A DNA stretch of 6,235 nt from Methanobacterium sp. UBA8. Lineage in GTDB: Archaea; Methanobacteriota; Methanobacteria; Methanobacteriales; Methanobacteriaceae. The position numbers and the translations under genes are program-made. Every line of letters starts with the position of its first letter. Positions within the stretch are counted from its first letter, which is position 1. Shown piece after piece: positions 1 to 5,480 of this stretch. The stretch covers positions 1 through 6,235 of the forward strand of contig DADN01000014.1 in assembly GCA_002509665.1 (NCBI GenBank), given 5' to 3'. The notes under the pieces are model-generated. The model was not told the DNA's origin. It saw nothing but the letters and a program-made list of their open reading frames with translations, and did no database searches.

Positions 1-3
1 GCA

Positions 4-23
4 TACTTCCTAGCTGACCCTGA
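4..23 (+). repeat. Exact 20-bp direct repeat, left copy
   Basis: This block begins TACTTCCTAG and is identical to 4249-4268. It encodes YFLADP in both decayed gene copies. It is the only long exact match between the two copies, which diverge strongly on its 3' side. Confidence 0.85.
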
Positions 24-156
24 TGACTTGAGAAAAAGTTACTTGAGGTATATTTGATTACTAAAATGTGAAAAGTCTCACGGTTAATTTTTCCTTGGAT
101 GAATTTGGGAAATACAAATATGGGTTTAGGAGAAGAAGAAGGAGTTAAAGGAACTA

Positions 157-173
157 TTTTTCCCAGGGAAAAA
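157..173. repeat. 17-bp perfect palindrome at end of copy 1 remnant
   Basis: TTTTTCCC, a central A, then GGGAAAAA form a perfect inverted repeat. As RNA it would fold as a 7-bp stem with a CAG loop. It lies about 120 bases past the 3' end of the lipoprotein gene that is read towards it, so a terminator or processing role is possible. It could also be a protein site or a relic of the decayed gene. No function is established. Confidence 0.4.
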
Positions 174-292
174 CTAAAAAACACGTCGTAATACTCAAAA
201 TCTTTATATAATCATAAGTTCATGAAAAAGAAGTTTTGTAATGTTTTTGCCTAATCAAACAGTTTAACCCATTTCATAGAAAGATTGATCAC

Positions 293-841
293 TTATGAAA
301 AAAAGATTCCAATGATTTTTTGGATTAACATATTATCATCTGTTACATTGTCCTTTTTAATAACTAGTGTCTCTGAGACTTGATTGAAGGATGTTTTACT
401 TGAAGGATCGAAAATTACATTCAATGTAGCGTTTTCTGTTAGATATATGGCTGCGCTCGGTCTTACTTGATTTTCTCCACTAGGTAGGGTTTTAAAGTCG
501 TAATCTCTTAATGTTTTTCTTCCCGCTATTGTAGAGTTATAGGATTCTGACAATGGAACAATATTATCAATTTTAACGATTTCATTATATAAACCACCGA
601 TATATTCACTTCCATTGTAAACATTGATTTTAATGTGTTTATCAGTAGAATAATCTGTTATTGTTAAATTGGAAGGATAATTAAATTTAACCCACTGATT
701 TTCAAATGAACCACCTGTACTATTGACACCGGCTGGATCGTCTGAATTAAGTGAACTAGAATATGTTAAACATCCAGAAGTTAAAATAACAAGAATCAAT
801 AAGCATAGTATTATCCCAATGTACTTTTTTGAAACCTTCAT
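293..841 (-). CDS. Secreted lipoprotein, PsbP-like
   Basis: This is a 182-residue exported protein. Residues 1-23 form a signal peptide (KK near the N-terminus, then a long Leu/Ile stretch) ending in the lipobox LTSGC, which places the lipid-modified cysteine at residue 24. It should be anchored on the outer face of the cell membrane. Residues 25-46 are a Ser/Gly/Asn-rich linker. From about residue 47 (FENQWVKFNYPSNLTITDYS, then INVYNGSEYIGGLY) the pattern resembles PsbP-like lipoproteins of methanogens, small beta-rich domains of unclear role. The later elements STIAGRKTL, IFDPSS and FNQVSETLVIKK fit the same family. There is no enzyme motif, so a binding or envelope role is inferred. The ATG at 841 is chosen because it gives the complete signal peptide. 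Its TATA box lies only 26-33 bases upstream and there is no clear ribosome site, which suggests a nearly leaderless mRNA. The lipoprotein call is firm and the PsbP-like label is tentative. Confidence 0.85.
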   Translation of the reverse strand: MKVSKKYIGIILCLLILVILTSGCLTYSSSLNSDDPAGVNSTGGSFENQWVKFNYPSNLTITDYSTDKHIKINVYNGSEYIGGLYNEIVKIDNIVPLSESYNSTIAGRKTLRDYDFKTLPSGENQVRPSAAIYLTENATLNVIFDPSSKTSFNQVSETLVIKKDNVTDDNMLIQKIIGIFFS

Positions 842-866
842 TTATACCGCACCAAATAACTTATTT

Positions 867-874
867 TTATATAA
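867..874 (-). promoter_or_regulatory. TATA box of the lipoprotein gene
   Basis: TTATATAA on the minus strand, 26-33 bases before the ATG at 841. Archaeal transcription usually begins about 25 bases after the box centre, which would put the mRNA start within a few bases of the ATG. The box sits in the 44-base gap after the upstream gene, so the lipoprotein gene probably has its own promoter. Confidence 0.55.
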
Positions 875-885
875 TAAACTTTATT

Positions 886-1287
886 TCAATGGGGATGTTG
901 CTTAAGGTACTCATCAACTACACCATCGATTTTTTTTAGTTCTTCATCTCTTTTTTTTATATATTCCGCATATTTTTCATCTTCGGTCATAGTTGAAGTT
1001 TCCGTGCTGACAGAAGCACTGTCGTCGTTAGATCCTTCAGAATCTTTATCATAACTAGTAGATGAATCTGTGGCAGAATTCACTTGATTATCATTAGAAC
1101 TTGAAGTGTCAGATGCAGCACTGTTATTGGTGAGATTACTACTAGAATTTGAAACATTTTGATTCAGGGATTCATTTTGGAGAGTGGTGTTATTTATGGG
1201 GTTTTTAAATGCATAAACTGATAAAACTACCCCAATTATTACTAAAATTATAATAACTAAAATTAAAATATATTTTTTATTAAAGAT
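886..1287 (-). CDS. Membrane-anchored Asn/Ser/Thr-rich surface protein with apparent ATC start
   Basis: The open frame runs from a TAA at 1303-1305 to the TAA at 886-888. Read from the ATC at 1285-1287 it gives 133 residues. It has a positive N-terminus (FNKKY), one hydrophobic segment at about 6-26, a linker at 29-85 made almost wholly of Asn, Ser, Thr, Asp and Gln, and a charged helical tail from about 90 (EDEKYAEYIKKRDEELKKIDG) ending KQHPH. Residues 32-56 hold seven N-glycosylation sequons (NNT, NTT, NES, NVS, NSS, NLT, NNS), fitting an extracellular stalk. No ATG, GTG or TTG lies in frame before the GTG at 1083, which would remove the membrane segment. A good ribosome site ends four bases before the ATC. 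Either this is a rare ATC start or a former ATG lost by one substitution, making a weakly expressed or dying gene. I recognise no family; it is a hypothetical envelope protein. The 107-base gap to the gene upstream and a candidate TATA box suggest separate transcription. Confidence 0.65.
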   Translation of the reverse strand: MFNKKYILILVIIILVIIGVVLSVYAFKNPINNTTLQNESLNQNVSNSSSNLTNNSAASDTSSSNDNQVNSATDSSTSYDKDSEGSNDDSASVSTETSTMTEDEKYAEYIKKRDEELKKIDGVVDEYLKQHPH

Positions 1288-1291
1288 TGTT

Positions 1292-1300
1292 TCACCTTCT
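1292..1300 (-). promoter_or_regulatory. Ribosome binding site pointing to the ATC start
   Basis: AGAAGGTGA on the minus strand, four bases before the ATC at 1287. It matches the methanogen consensus AGGAGGTGA at eight of nine positions. It decides the start choice for the Asn/Ser-rich protein. The GTG inside this site is in another frame that ends after ten codons. Confidence 0.6.
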
Positions 1301-1346
1301 TTTTAAGCTGATTCACGTTCAGGGCTATTTTTGATTTGGAAAATTG

Positions 1347-1357
1347 TAATATATTTT
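1347..1357 (-). promoter_or_regulatory. Candidate TATA box for the Asn/Ser-rich protein gene
   Basis: AAAATATATTA on the minus strand, about 65 bases before the ATC at 1287, just past the 3' end of the DUF4013-like gene. It predicts an mRNA start near 1327 and a leader of about 40 bases that includes the ribosome site. Confidence 0.35.
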
Positions 1358-1394
1358 GACTGAAATAACTGAAAGTCATTTAACACTCTAAAAC

Positions 1395-2777
1395 TTAAAT
1401 TGCCAGTTTTGTTTTATAAGCATAAACATTGACTGTACCTTTAACTCCATTTCCTGAAATTACAATGCTCTTGATGGCGGAATTATCTATGGCTATAGTT
1501 CCATTTTTATCGTTATGATCATCGTCCGAGAAGGTAACGCCTTCATTATAAATTATATTTCTATTATCCGGGGCACCCCAATGAGAAGTTGTATTGGTGT
1601 TATATCCCATTATTATCATACCGTTAACACCTGCAAAAGCAGGAGTCCATGATAAATTGTATTCTATTGTAGCCTTTGTTGTTCCAGGTGGTATAGCAAC
1701 AAATGTACCTAATGTGCGTGGTGAATCCAATTGACTTGCATCATAAGACCCTATTAAAGTTTTTTCGGTGGTTACAAAAGTATTTGGTGTGTTCTGGAGC
1801 AATATAATTGGTATTGCTATGATAATAAGAGCCAGTACTCCAACCAGGATAAAAGTCTTTTTTCTTTTTATGAAACTGCGTACATCAAAGTTTGAGCCCT
1901 CTGTTCGCGTATCTAATTGCATGTTTGTGGTATGTTTTAAAGCACCCCCGCACTGGCACTTTTCGAAATCTTCAGGGGATTCACCAACTTGTAATTGGTA
2001 ATATCCTCCACAGTTTTCGCATTCTAAAAACCCAGGATCATCAGATAGATAAAATAATGCAGTTGATCTAAAAAGGTAAATGATTAAGTAGGGGATGACA
2101 ATTAAGGGAACCAGCAGCACACCGACTATTTTAAGCTGGATTAAAATGAAAAGTGCCTCAATTAAAGCACCAATGAAAATTATGATTAAACAGATAATTC
2201 CAGTAACTATGTACCATAATATAAAATTCTTCCATCCAATACTGGAAATTTTATTAATTATTTGACGGAACTCAAATGCAGACTCCAGTTTACCGTAAAA
2301 TGCCATATTTGATAAAGCCATTAAGAATACGGGGTAAACTATCAGCAAATACAATAATACAACAATGACTACAACCACAAGAAATGTCGTAAGGGTATTA
2401 GCTCCTAAAAAGCCAGAAGAGAGACCTAAAGGGAATCCGATCAAGACTATAATCAGAAATAATGGGATAAAATAAATAATACGGACAAGAATCACCTTGA
2501 TACCGTTTATGATCATATCAAACCAATCATCAAAGTCAGGAAGTTCATTAAAGCCAGCTTGTGATGACTTTAAAATTCTGATTTCATAACCCTCTATCAA
2601 TATTCCAAATAACAGTCCAAACATGCCTAAAAAAAGAGCAAGCACTATATTCAATCCTAATGACTGTGAAATAAATCTCGGAGAGGCTAAAATTATGATA
2701 ATCCCTAAAATTAGAAAACTCTTCCAATGTGAAAACGGATATCTAATAGAATCCTTAACAATTTCCCCTATTTTCAT
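1395..2777 (-). CDS. DUF4013-like multi-pass membrane protein with zinc ribbon and extracellular domain
   Basis: This 460-residue protein has three parts. Residues 1-245 resemble DUF4013 membrane proteins of methanogens: an amphipathic start ([15 protein letters not shown]), about six hydrophobic helices (near 20-31, 43-62, 94-118, 130-155, 185-206, 211-237), and the motif [20 protein letters not shown] at 63-82. Residues 250-282 form a zinc ribbon with C253-x2-C256-x17-C274-x-C276 in a [11 protein letters not shown] frame. After a linker and a basic RKKK-like turn, one more helix (307-327) leads to a C-terminal domain of about 130 residues with sequon-like sites (NLS, NTT, NGT), no cysteines and a beta-strand pattern, probably outside the cell. 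By this layout the ribbon faces the cytoplasm. The function of DUF4013 proteins is unknown. The ATG at 2777 is supported by AGAGGGGAG eight bases upstream. The ribbon is clearly related to that of the gene at 3076-3582. DUF4013 identity comes from recall of the pattern, not a search. Confidence 0.85.
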   Translation of the reverse strand: MKIGEIVKDSIRYPFSHWKSFLILGIIIILASPRFISQSLGLNIVLALFLGMFGLLFGILIEGYEIRILKSSQAGFNELPDFDDWFDMIINGIKVILVRIIYFIPLFLIIVLIGFPLGLSSGFLGANTLTTFLVVVVIVVLLYLLIVYPVFLMALSNMAFYGKLESAFEFRQIINKISSIGWKNFILWYIVTGIICLIIIFIGALIEALFILIQLKIVGVLLVPLIVIPYLIIYLFRSTALFYLSDDPGFLECENCGGYYQLQVGESPEDFEKCQCGGALKHTTNMQLDTRTEGSNFDVRSFIKRKKTFILVGVLALIIIAIPIILLQNTPNTFVTTEKTLIGSYDASQLDSPRTLGTFVAIPPGTTKATIEYNLSWTPAFAGVNGMIIMGYNTNTTSHWGAPDNRNIIYNEGVTFSDDDHNDKNGTIAIDNSAIKSIVISGNGVKGTVNVYAYKTKLAI

Positions 2778-2785
2778 GTATGAGA

Positions 2786-2794
2786 CTCCCCTCT
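2786..2794 (-). promoter_or_regulatory. Ribosome binding site of the DUF4013-like gene
   Basis: AGAGGGGAG on the minus strand, eight bases before the ATG at 2777. It fixes the start, and the protein then begins [15 protein letters not shown] as expected for the family. Confidence 0.6.
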
Positions 2795-2846
2795 ACCAAT
2801 CTGACTCTGATTTATAGTTAATTGAATTAAATATTCTAATCATCCC

Positions 2847-2900
2847 TCAATCGCCCGATGGAGTATTTACCTTATAGTTCCCACGAATAAAGTACTCCAT
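2847..2900 (-). CDS. Possible 17-residue leader peptide
   Basis: A short frame reads MEYFIRGNYKVNTPSGD and stops at TGA (2847-2849). It is notable for its ribosome site: GGGAGGAG (2906-2913) lies five bases before the ATG, better than that of any full gene here. It also lies directly after the predicted mRNA start of the DUF4013-like gene, whose ATG is about 70 bases beyond this stop. Both the ribosome site and the start codon fall inside inverted repeats with the 3' end of the same small frame. It could be a translated leader controlling the gene below it, or a small protein of its own. It may also be chance, since 17 codons give no statistical support. Confidence 0.3.
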   Translation of the reverse strand: MEYFIRGNYKVNTPSGD

Positions 2901-2910
2901 TTAATACTCC
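2858..2910 (-). repeat. Overlapping, mutually exclusive inverted repeats in the leader of the DUF4013-like gene
   Basis: On the plus strand ATGGAGTATT (2858-2867) can pair through ATGGAGTA with TACTCCAT (2893-2900), or through GGAGTATT with AATACTCC (2903-2910). Both pairings are eight perfect base pairs and they share the 2860-2865 core, so only one can form. In the minus-strand mRNA one covers the start codon of the small leader frame and the other its ribosome site. Loops are 27 and 35 bases. Confidence 0.5.
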
Positions 2911-2941
2911 TCCCTATTATGTGACTAATTAGTGAAATGAA

Positions 2942-2949
2942 CATATAAA
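2942..2949 (-). promoter_or_regulatory. TATA box upstream of the leader and DUF4013-like gene
   Basis: TTTATATG on the minus strand, preceded on that strand by a run of nine A (2952-2960). It predicts an mRNA start near 2920, just ahead of the GGGAGGAG site, and a leader of about 140 bases before the ATG at 2777. Confidence 0.45.
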
Positions 2950-2960
2950 CATTTTTTTTT

Positions 2961-3075
2961 AATTTTCAATTATAATTTTTTAATTAAAATCGCCATATAT
3001 CTCAATTTAGGTATAACTCAAGGTTAATTGTCCGTAATTAGGGATTTTACTATATTTGATCCTTTTAAATATGGT
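2961..3075. other. AT-rich spacer, nothing recognised
   Basis: This spacer lies between the promoter of the DUF4013-like gene and the 3' end of the ribbon protein gene upstream. It consists of A and T runs with no frame, stable hairpin or clear T-tract terminator on the minus strand. Confidence 0.5.
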
Positions 3076-3582
3076 TTATAAATTTAAAAAGCAGGTAGCA
3101 ACCATGTGCATACTTCGAACACTGGATACGTCTGTAGCTGGATTAATAGTGGGTTGGCTGAAATAGGCCCTGTAAATGAGAAGTGCTGAAATACCAATTA
3201 TGAAAATAGGTAATACGGAAATGAGAAGCAATATTTTTCCATGCAATTTAGCCCTTTTATTTTCCCTTGTAATAAGATAAATGGCCAGTATAAACGATGC
3301 AGGCCAGCAAAAGAAAAATGCAACATAAGCTATAAATATTTCTGTTCCATACCGTTTATGCTCATATTCTTCTTCTGATAAATTGGATTCTGGAATCAAA
3401 GATTCAGCAGCGCTTTGCACTAACTGCCCACCACATTCGCATTCTATATCAAAATCTTTCCAAGATTCACCCGGTTGTAATTCGTAATATCCCCCGCAAT
3501 TATTACATACTAAATAGCCGTTTAAAGACTTCCCCTCTCTCTTATTCCGCAGTCTCAGATTAATCTCGTCATTGGAAACCAT
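3076..3582 (-). CDS. Zinc-ribbon membrane protein
   Basis: This is a 168-residue protein. A charged N-terminus (residues 1-20) leads to a zinc ribbon at 23-54 with C26-x2-C29-x18-C48-x-C50 in the frame [11 protein letters not shown]. The ribbon closely matches the one inside the neighbouring DUF4013-like protein, and the underlying DNA (about 3470-3515 against 1984-2030) is also visibly alike. An acidic stretch (66-75) follows, then two hydrophobic segments (about 81-105 and 116-138), with a basic loop ([11 protein letters not shown]) between them. The ribbon and tail should both face the cytoplasm. The 30-residue tail (ending VATCFLNL) has no recognised motif. No enzyme motif is present; the ribbon suggests binding to protein, nucleic acid or metal, which is inference. 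The ATG at 3582 is supported by GAGATGAT three bases upstream and a TATA box about 45 bases upstream. Specific function is unknown. Confidence 0.8.
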   Translation of the reverse strand: MVSNDEINLRLRNKREGKSLNGYLVCNNCGGYYELQPGESWKDFDIECECGGQLVQSAAESLIPESNLSEEEYEHKRYGTEIFIAYVAFFFCWPASFILAIYLITRENKRAKLHGKILLLISVLPIFIIGISALLIYRAYFSQPTINPATDVSSVRSMHMVATCFLNL

Positions 3583-3622
3583 TTAATCATCTCAAGCTAG
3601 TAGCTAAATAATATTAAACTTT

Positions 3623-3632
3623 ATAATATAAA
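3623..3632 (-). promoter_or_regulatory. TATA box of the zinc-ribbon membrane protein gene
   Basis: TTTATATTAT on the minus strand, 41-50 bases before the ATG at 3582. It predicts an mRNA start near 3602 and a leader of about 20 bases carrying the GAGATGAT ribosome site. Confidence 0.5.
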
Positions 3633-3675
3633 TACTCAATTAGTCACCAGGATCTAAATATTTACTTTGAAATCA

Positions 3676-3693
3676 CAGGCTTAGCTCCGCCTG
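3676..3693. repeat. Imperfect 18-bp palindrome in intergenic gap
   Basis: CAGGC, TTAGCTCC, GCCTG: the outer five bases on each side pair perfectly and the AGCT centre is self-complementary, with two mismatched pairs between. It is unusually GC-rich for this AT-rich gap (3583-3802), which is otherwise featureless apart from the promoter and a purine tract. It could be a protein site or a small hairpin. Confidence 0.4.
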
Positions 3694-3780
3694 AAATTTG
3701 AAAATATCAGACTTAAGTGAAATATTCAGAAAAAATAAAGATACTGATGAGCCTCTGCAGGATATGTCAGTTTAAGTCTT

Positions 3781-3793
3781 GAAAGAAAGAAAA
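3781..3793 (-). terminator. Candidate U-rich terminator after the 114-residue membrane protein gene
   Basis: The minus strand reads GTTTTCTTTCTTTC about 10 bases past the stop at 3803. Archaeal termination often uses such pyrimidine/U-rich tracts without a hairpin. The run is interrupted by C, so support is weak. Confidence 0.25.
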
Positions 3794-3802
3794 CACATGC
3801 AT

Positions 3803-4147
3803 TTATAGATTTTTAGTCTCTTCATTATCTAAATGGATTCTTAATATGCTTGCGATATATCCTCCAATATATCCAAATATCAGGAAAGAAATTACAAATA
3901 AGAAGTAAGTGTTTTGTTTGGTCACGGTTCCATAGAGTACATAGGGTAAAGACCATACCATTCCAAAAAATGATCCGTATACTGCTTTATTATTTTTCGA
4001 TAAGAACGTAGCTATAAATCCGCCTAAAATAGCAAAGGGCACAATTAGTATTAAACTGTTTATTAAGGATGTACCCGGTAGATTCCATGTAAATAAACTA
4101 ACGATTATAATCGATATTATTATTGATATAACTGGATGAAATCTCAT
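3803..4147 (-). CDS. Small four-helix membrane protein (DUF5518-like?)
   Basis: This 114-residue protein is almost entirely hydrophobic, with helices near 5-20, 28-49, 55-74 and 80-101 and a short acidic tail (DNEETKNL). The second helix ends in GGFIATFLSKNNKAVYGSFFG (42-62). A Gly-Gly, Thr, Lys/Asn turn followed by YG is typical of small Methanobacteriales membrane proteins of the DUF5518 kind. I assign this from memory of the pattern and hold it loosely. FGYIGGYIAS in the last helix may be an internal echo of the same motif. Function is unknown and no catalytic residues are visible. The ATG at 4147 is the only start giving the full first helix. No clear ribosome site precedes it, and a weak TATA-like AATAAATAG lies about 25-35 bases upstream, so a leaderless mRNA is likely. 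It stands alone, separated by about 220 bases from the next gene. Confidence 0.75.
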   Translation of the reverse strand: MRFHPVISIIISIIIVSLFTWNLPGTSLINSLILIVPFAILGGFIATFLSKNNKAVYGSFFGMVWSLPYVLYGTVTKQNTYFLFVISFLIFGYIGGYIASILRIHLDNEETKNL

Positions 4148-4221
4148 TAAAAATACCCAAAAATAATGGGCAAAAAGTACTATTTATTACTTTCTATTCA
4201 TATTTGCATCAATGTGGATAA

Positions 4222-4422
4222 TTTTACAGGACCGAATTCAGTACAATGTACTTCCTAGCTGACCCTGAAAAGTTAAAAAAGATTACCTAATGGATATAGA
4301 ACACCTATCAAGACTCCACAGTAGGAAAATATTCACTAGATTTCCAGAAAGGCAAAATAGTAAGTTATTTCTCAGAGATGGAGAAGGAGTTAAAACAACT
4401 CAAAGTGAGGTTTAAGCTTTGA
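4222..4422 (+). pseudogene. Decayed 3' end of unidentified gene, copy 2
   Basis: One frame reads FYRTEFSTMYFLADPEKLKKIT, then a stop (4288-4290), WI, a second stop (4297-4299), then NTYQDSTVGKYSLDFQKGKI and onwards through SEMEKELKQLKVRFKL to TGA at 4420-4422. Sequence on both sides of the two stops lies in the same frame and matches copy 1, so these are nonsense mutations in a once continuous C-terminal region of about 67 residues. A stop at 4219-4221 ends the frame upstream and no start or promoter is present, so the N-terminal part is missing. I recognise no family. The lysine/glutamate-rich end could be a helical tail. It lies between the promoter of the 114-residue membrane protein gene and the 3' end of the TetR gene. 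No terminal inverted repeats are seen nearby. Confidence 0.65.
4249..4268 (+). repeat. Exact 20-bp direct repeat, right copy
   Basis: Identical to 4-23 and 4,245 bases away from it, inside the copy 2 remnant. The two copies bracket all five minus-strand envelope genes. Confidence 0.85.
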
Positions 4423-4603
4423 AATTAGATGTAATCTAACACCATTCCTTTTTTTAGAATAAGGTTATAATAATTTTATAATGCATAATATATTCAAAAA
4501 TTGAAAACTATCCATAGATAATGATTTTAAAGGTTTGTTTAGATGATACAAAAAATATTAATCATATCTTCTCCATTTACAACCTGGAAATTACATTTAG
4601 AAA
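4423..4603. other. AT-rich spacer after the TetR gene
   Basis: No open frame or RNA gene is seen. Six A on the plus strand (4550-4555) read as TTTTTT on the minus strand about 50 bases past the TetR stop and could end that transcript. Repeated ATAAT/ATTATA runs at 4465-4490 have no clear role. Confidence 0.4.
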
Positions 4604-5215
4604 CTATTTTTTTATATAATCCCATATTTCCGCCATGTTAATTTCAACTCTTTCTTCTAGTGATTTTTCAGGTAATGCTATCCACATTATGACTGTTCCC
4701 ATTGTCATGGTTTCAATAACCTCTGCAATACGGGTAGAGTCAATATCTGATCTTATCTCACCATGGGCTATACCTTCATTGATGGTATCATTGATGAAAA
4801 TTAACAATTCCCTGAAGAATTCTGAGTAAATATCACTTATCATATCATATTTCTGGACACCTTCTATTAATAATAGGTGTAAGGTTCTGTAATCTATTTT
4901 TTCAGGACCTCCAATTAGTTGAGTAGTTTCATTGATGACTGCATCATCGCCAGCCATAGATAAAATTGCAACTTTTAACTTTTCTTTGGGTGTACCTTCA
5001 AACTTCTTAATCTGTTCCAGGGTTAAGTAAAAATAGTTAAATATGTATTTTTTTATTACTTCCACTACCAACATCTCTTTACTATCAAAAAGGTGATAAA
5101 ATCCGCCGGTAGAAATGTTTGATTCTCTTTTGACTTCAGTTATTGAAACATTATCAAATCCCTTTTCAAGTAAAAGTTTAAAAGTTGTTTCCATAATCCT
5201 TGATTTCGTATCCAT
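4604..5215 (-). CDS. TetR/AcrR-family transcriptional regulator
   Basis: This is a 203-residue DNA-binding repressor of normal family length. The N-terminal domain is typical: helix 1 RIMETTFKLLLEKGFDNVSI (6-25), then the helix-turn-helix ITEVKRESNISTGGFYHLFDSKE (25-47), where STGGFYHLF corresponds to the classic recognition helix. Residues 48-65 (MLVVEVIKKYIFNYF) start the linker helix. The rest (66-203) is helical, poorly conserved, and should form the ligand pocket and dimer surface. The ATG at 5215 is supported by AGGAG eight bases upstream and gives the standard start MDTKSRIMETTFKLL. It is divergent from the alcohol dehydrogenase gene, and two GACAGA-N4-TCTGTC palindromes lie at the dehydrogenase promoter. 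By analogy with other divergent TetR pairs it probably represses that gene and is released by an alcohol, ketone, aldehyde or similar ligand. Neither operator lies near its own TATA box, so autoregulation is not obvious. The family call is firm, the target is inferred, the ligand unknown. Confidence 0.92.
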   Translation of the reverse strand: MDTKSRIMETTFKLLLEKGFDNVSITEVKRESNISTGGFYHLFDSKEMLVVEVIKKYIFNYFYLTLEQIKKFEGTPKEKLKVAILSMAGDDAVINETTQLIGGPEKIDYRTLHLLLIEGVQKYDMISDIYSEFFRELLIFINDTINEGIAHGEIRSDIDSTRIAEVIETMTMGTVIMWIALPEKSLEERVEINMAEIWDYIKK

Positions 5216-5223
5216 AAGATATT

Positions 5224-5263
5224 CTCCTTTAATTTATATTATTTGACCTTTTTATAAACCTTT
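5224..5263 (-). promoter_or_regulatory. Promoter and ribosome site of the TetR gene
   Basis: On the minus strand, TTTATAAAA (5249-5257) is a TATA box with a purine-rich AAAGG just upstream (5259-5263) as a possible TFB recognition element. The mRNA should start near 5228, and AGGAG (5224-5228) then sits at its very beginning, eight bases before the ATG. Confidence 0.55.
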
Positions 5264-5469
5264 AATTAGATATTGCAATTATTAAGGTTTTTAGCAATTC
5301 TAGGGATGGTAATATAAGATAAAATTCGGTTAAAAATGTTTATACCAGTATATTTTTGTAGGTTTAAACACCCAATATTTTTTTAATATTCACTTTGAAA
5401 TTGACTCCAAATTGAGTTATGAGCTCATTTAGTGTAATAATTAGTTTGCATATCTTTTTTTATAATTCA

Positions 5470-5480
5470 TTATATATAAA
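5470..5480 (+). promoter_or_regulatory. Upstream candidate TATA box of the dehydrogenase gene
   Basis: TTATATATAAA ends immediately before operator 1. It predicts an mRNA start near 5500, inside or at the edge of that operator, with a leader of about 105 bases. The alternative box is at 5502-5513. Confidence 0.4.

Larger units (their letters stand above)
1..177 (+). pseudogene. Decayed 3' end of unidentified gene, copy 1
   Basis: The window opens inside a reading frame giving AYFLADPDDLRKSYLRYI, ending at a TGA at 55-57. Homology to the second copy (4222-4422) continues past this stop but changes frame. At 74-127 frame 2 reads SLTVNFSLDEFGKYKYGF, matching STVGKYSLDFQKGKIVSYF of copy 2, and at 139-156 frame 1 reads KELKEL, matching KELKQL. 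At least two frameshifts and several stops therefore separate the conserved pieces, so this is a remnant, or a gene truncated at 57 followed by its old 3' end. I do not recognise the family. A transposase or other mobile-element protein is possible because there are two copies, but no catalytic motif is visible in this C-terminal piece. The N-terminal part lies outside the window. Confidence 0.6.

Noticed and set aside
203..250. TTTATATAA on the plus strand followed by a short frame (MKKKFCNVFA)
   Set aside because: The frame is only ten codons and its ATG is too near the box; no plus-strand gene follows, so it is chance or a relic.
886..1083. Reading the Asn/Ser-rich protein as a 65-residue gene starting at GTG 1083
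   Set aside because: It would begin in the middle of a low-complexity linker with no ribosome site, while the same frame upstream holds a membrane anchor and a good ribosome site.
1768..2001. Long plus-strand frame opposite the DUF4013-like gene
   Set aside because: It is a shadow of the minus-strand gene, with no ribosome site, promoter or recognisable domain. The same applies to plus-strand frames at 723-905, 2623-2817 and 4635-4829 and the minus-strand frame at 5527-5751.
2951..2960. Run of nine T on the plus strand as a terminator
   Set aside because: No plus-strand gene ends here; on the minus strand it is an A tract just upstream of a TATA box.
3108..3116. GCATACTTC, also found at 1-9 at the start of the left repeat
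   Set aside because: Nine bases only, in a different coding context with no further similarity; expected by chance.
3709..3778. Inverted repeat AGACTTAA / TTAAGTCT
   Set aside because: Eight bases, AT-rich, 54 bases apart and without flanking complementarity; likely by chance.
5341..5352. TATACCAGTATA as an operator of the TetR gene
   Set aside because: Its arms are only five AT-rich bases, unlike the paired GACAGA sites, and it is about 90 bases from the TetR TATA box.
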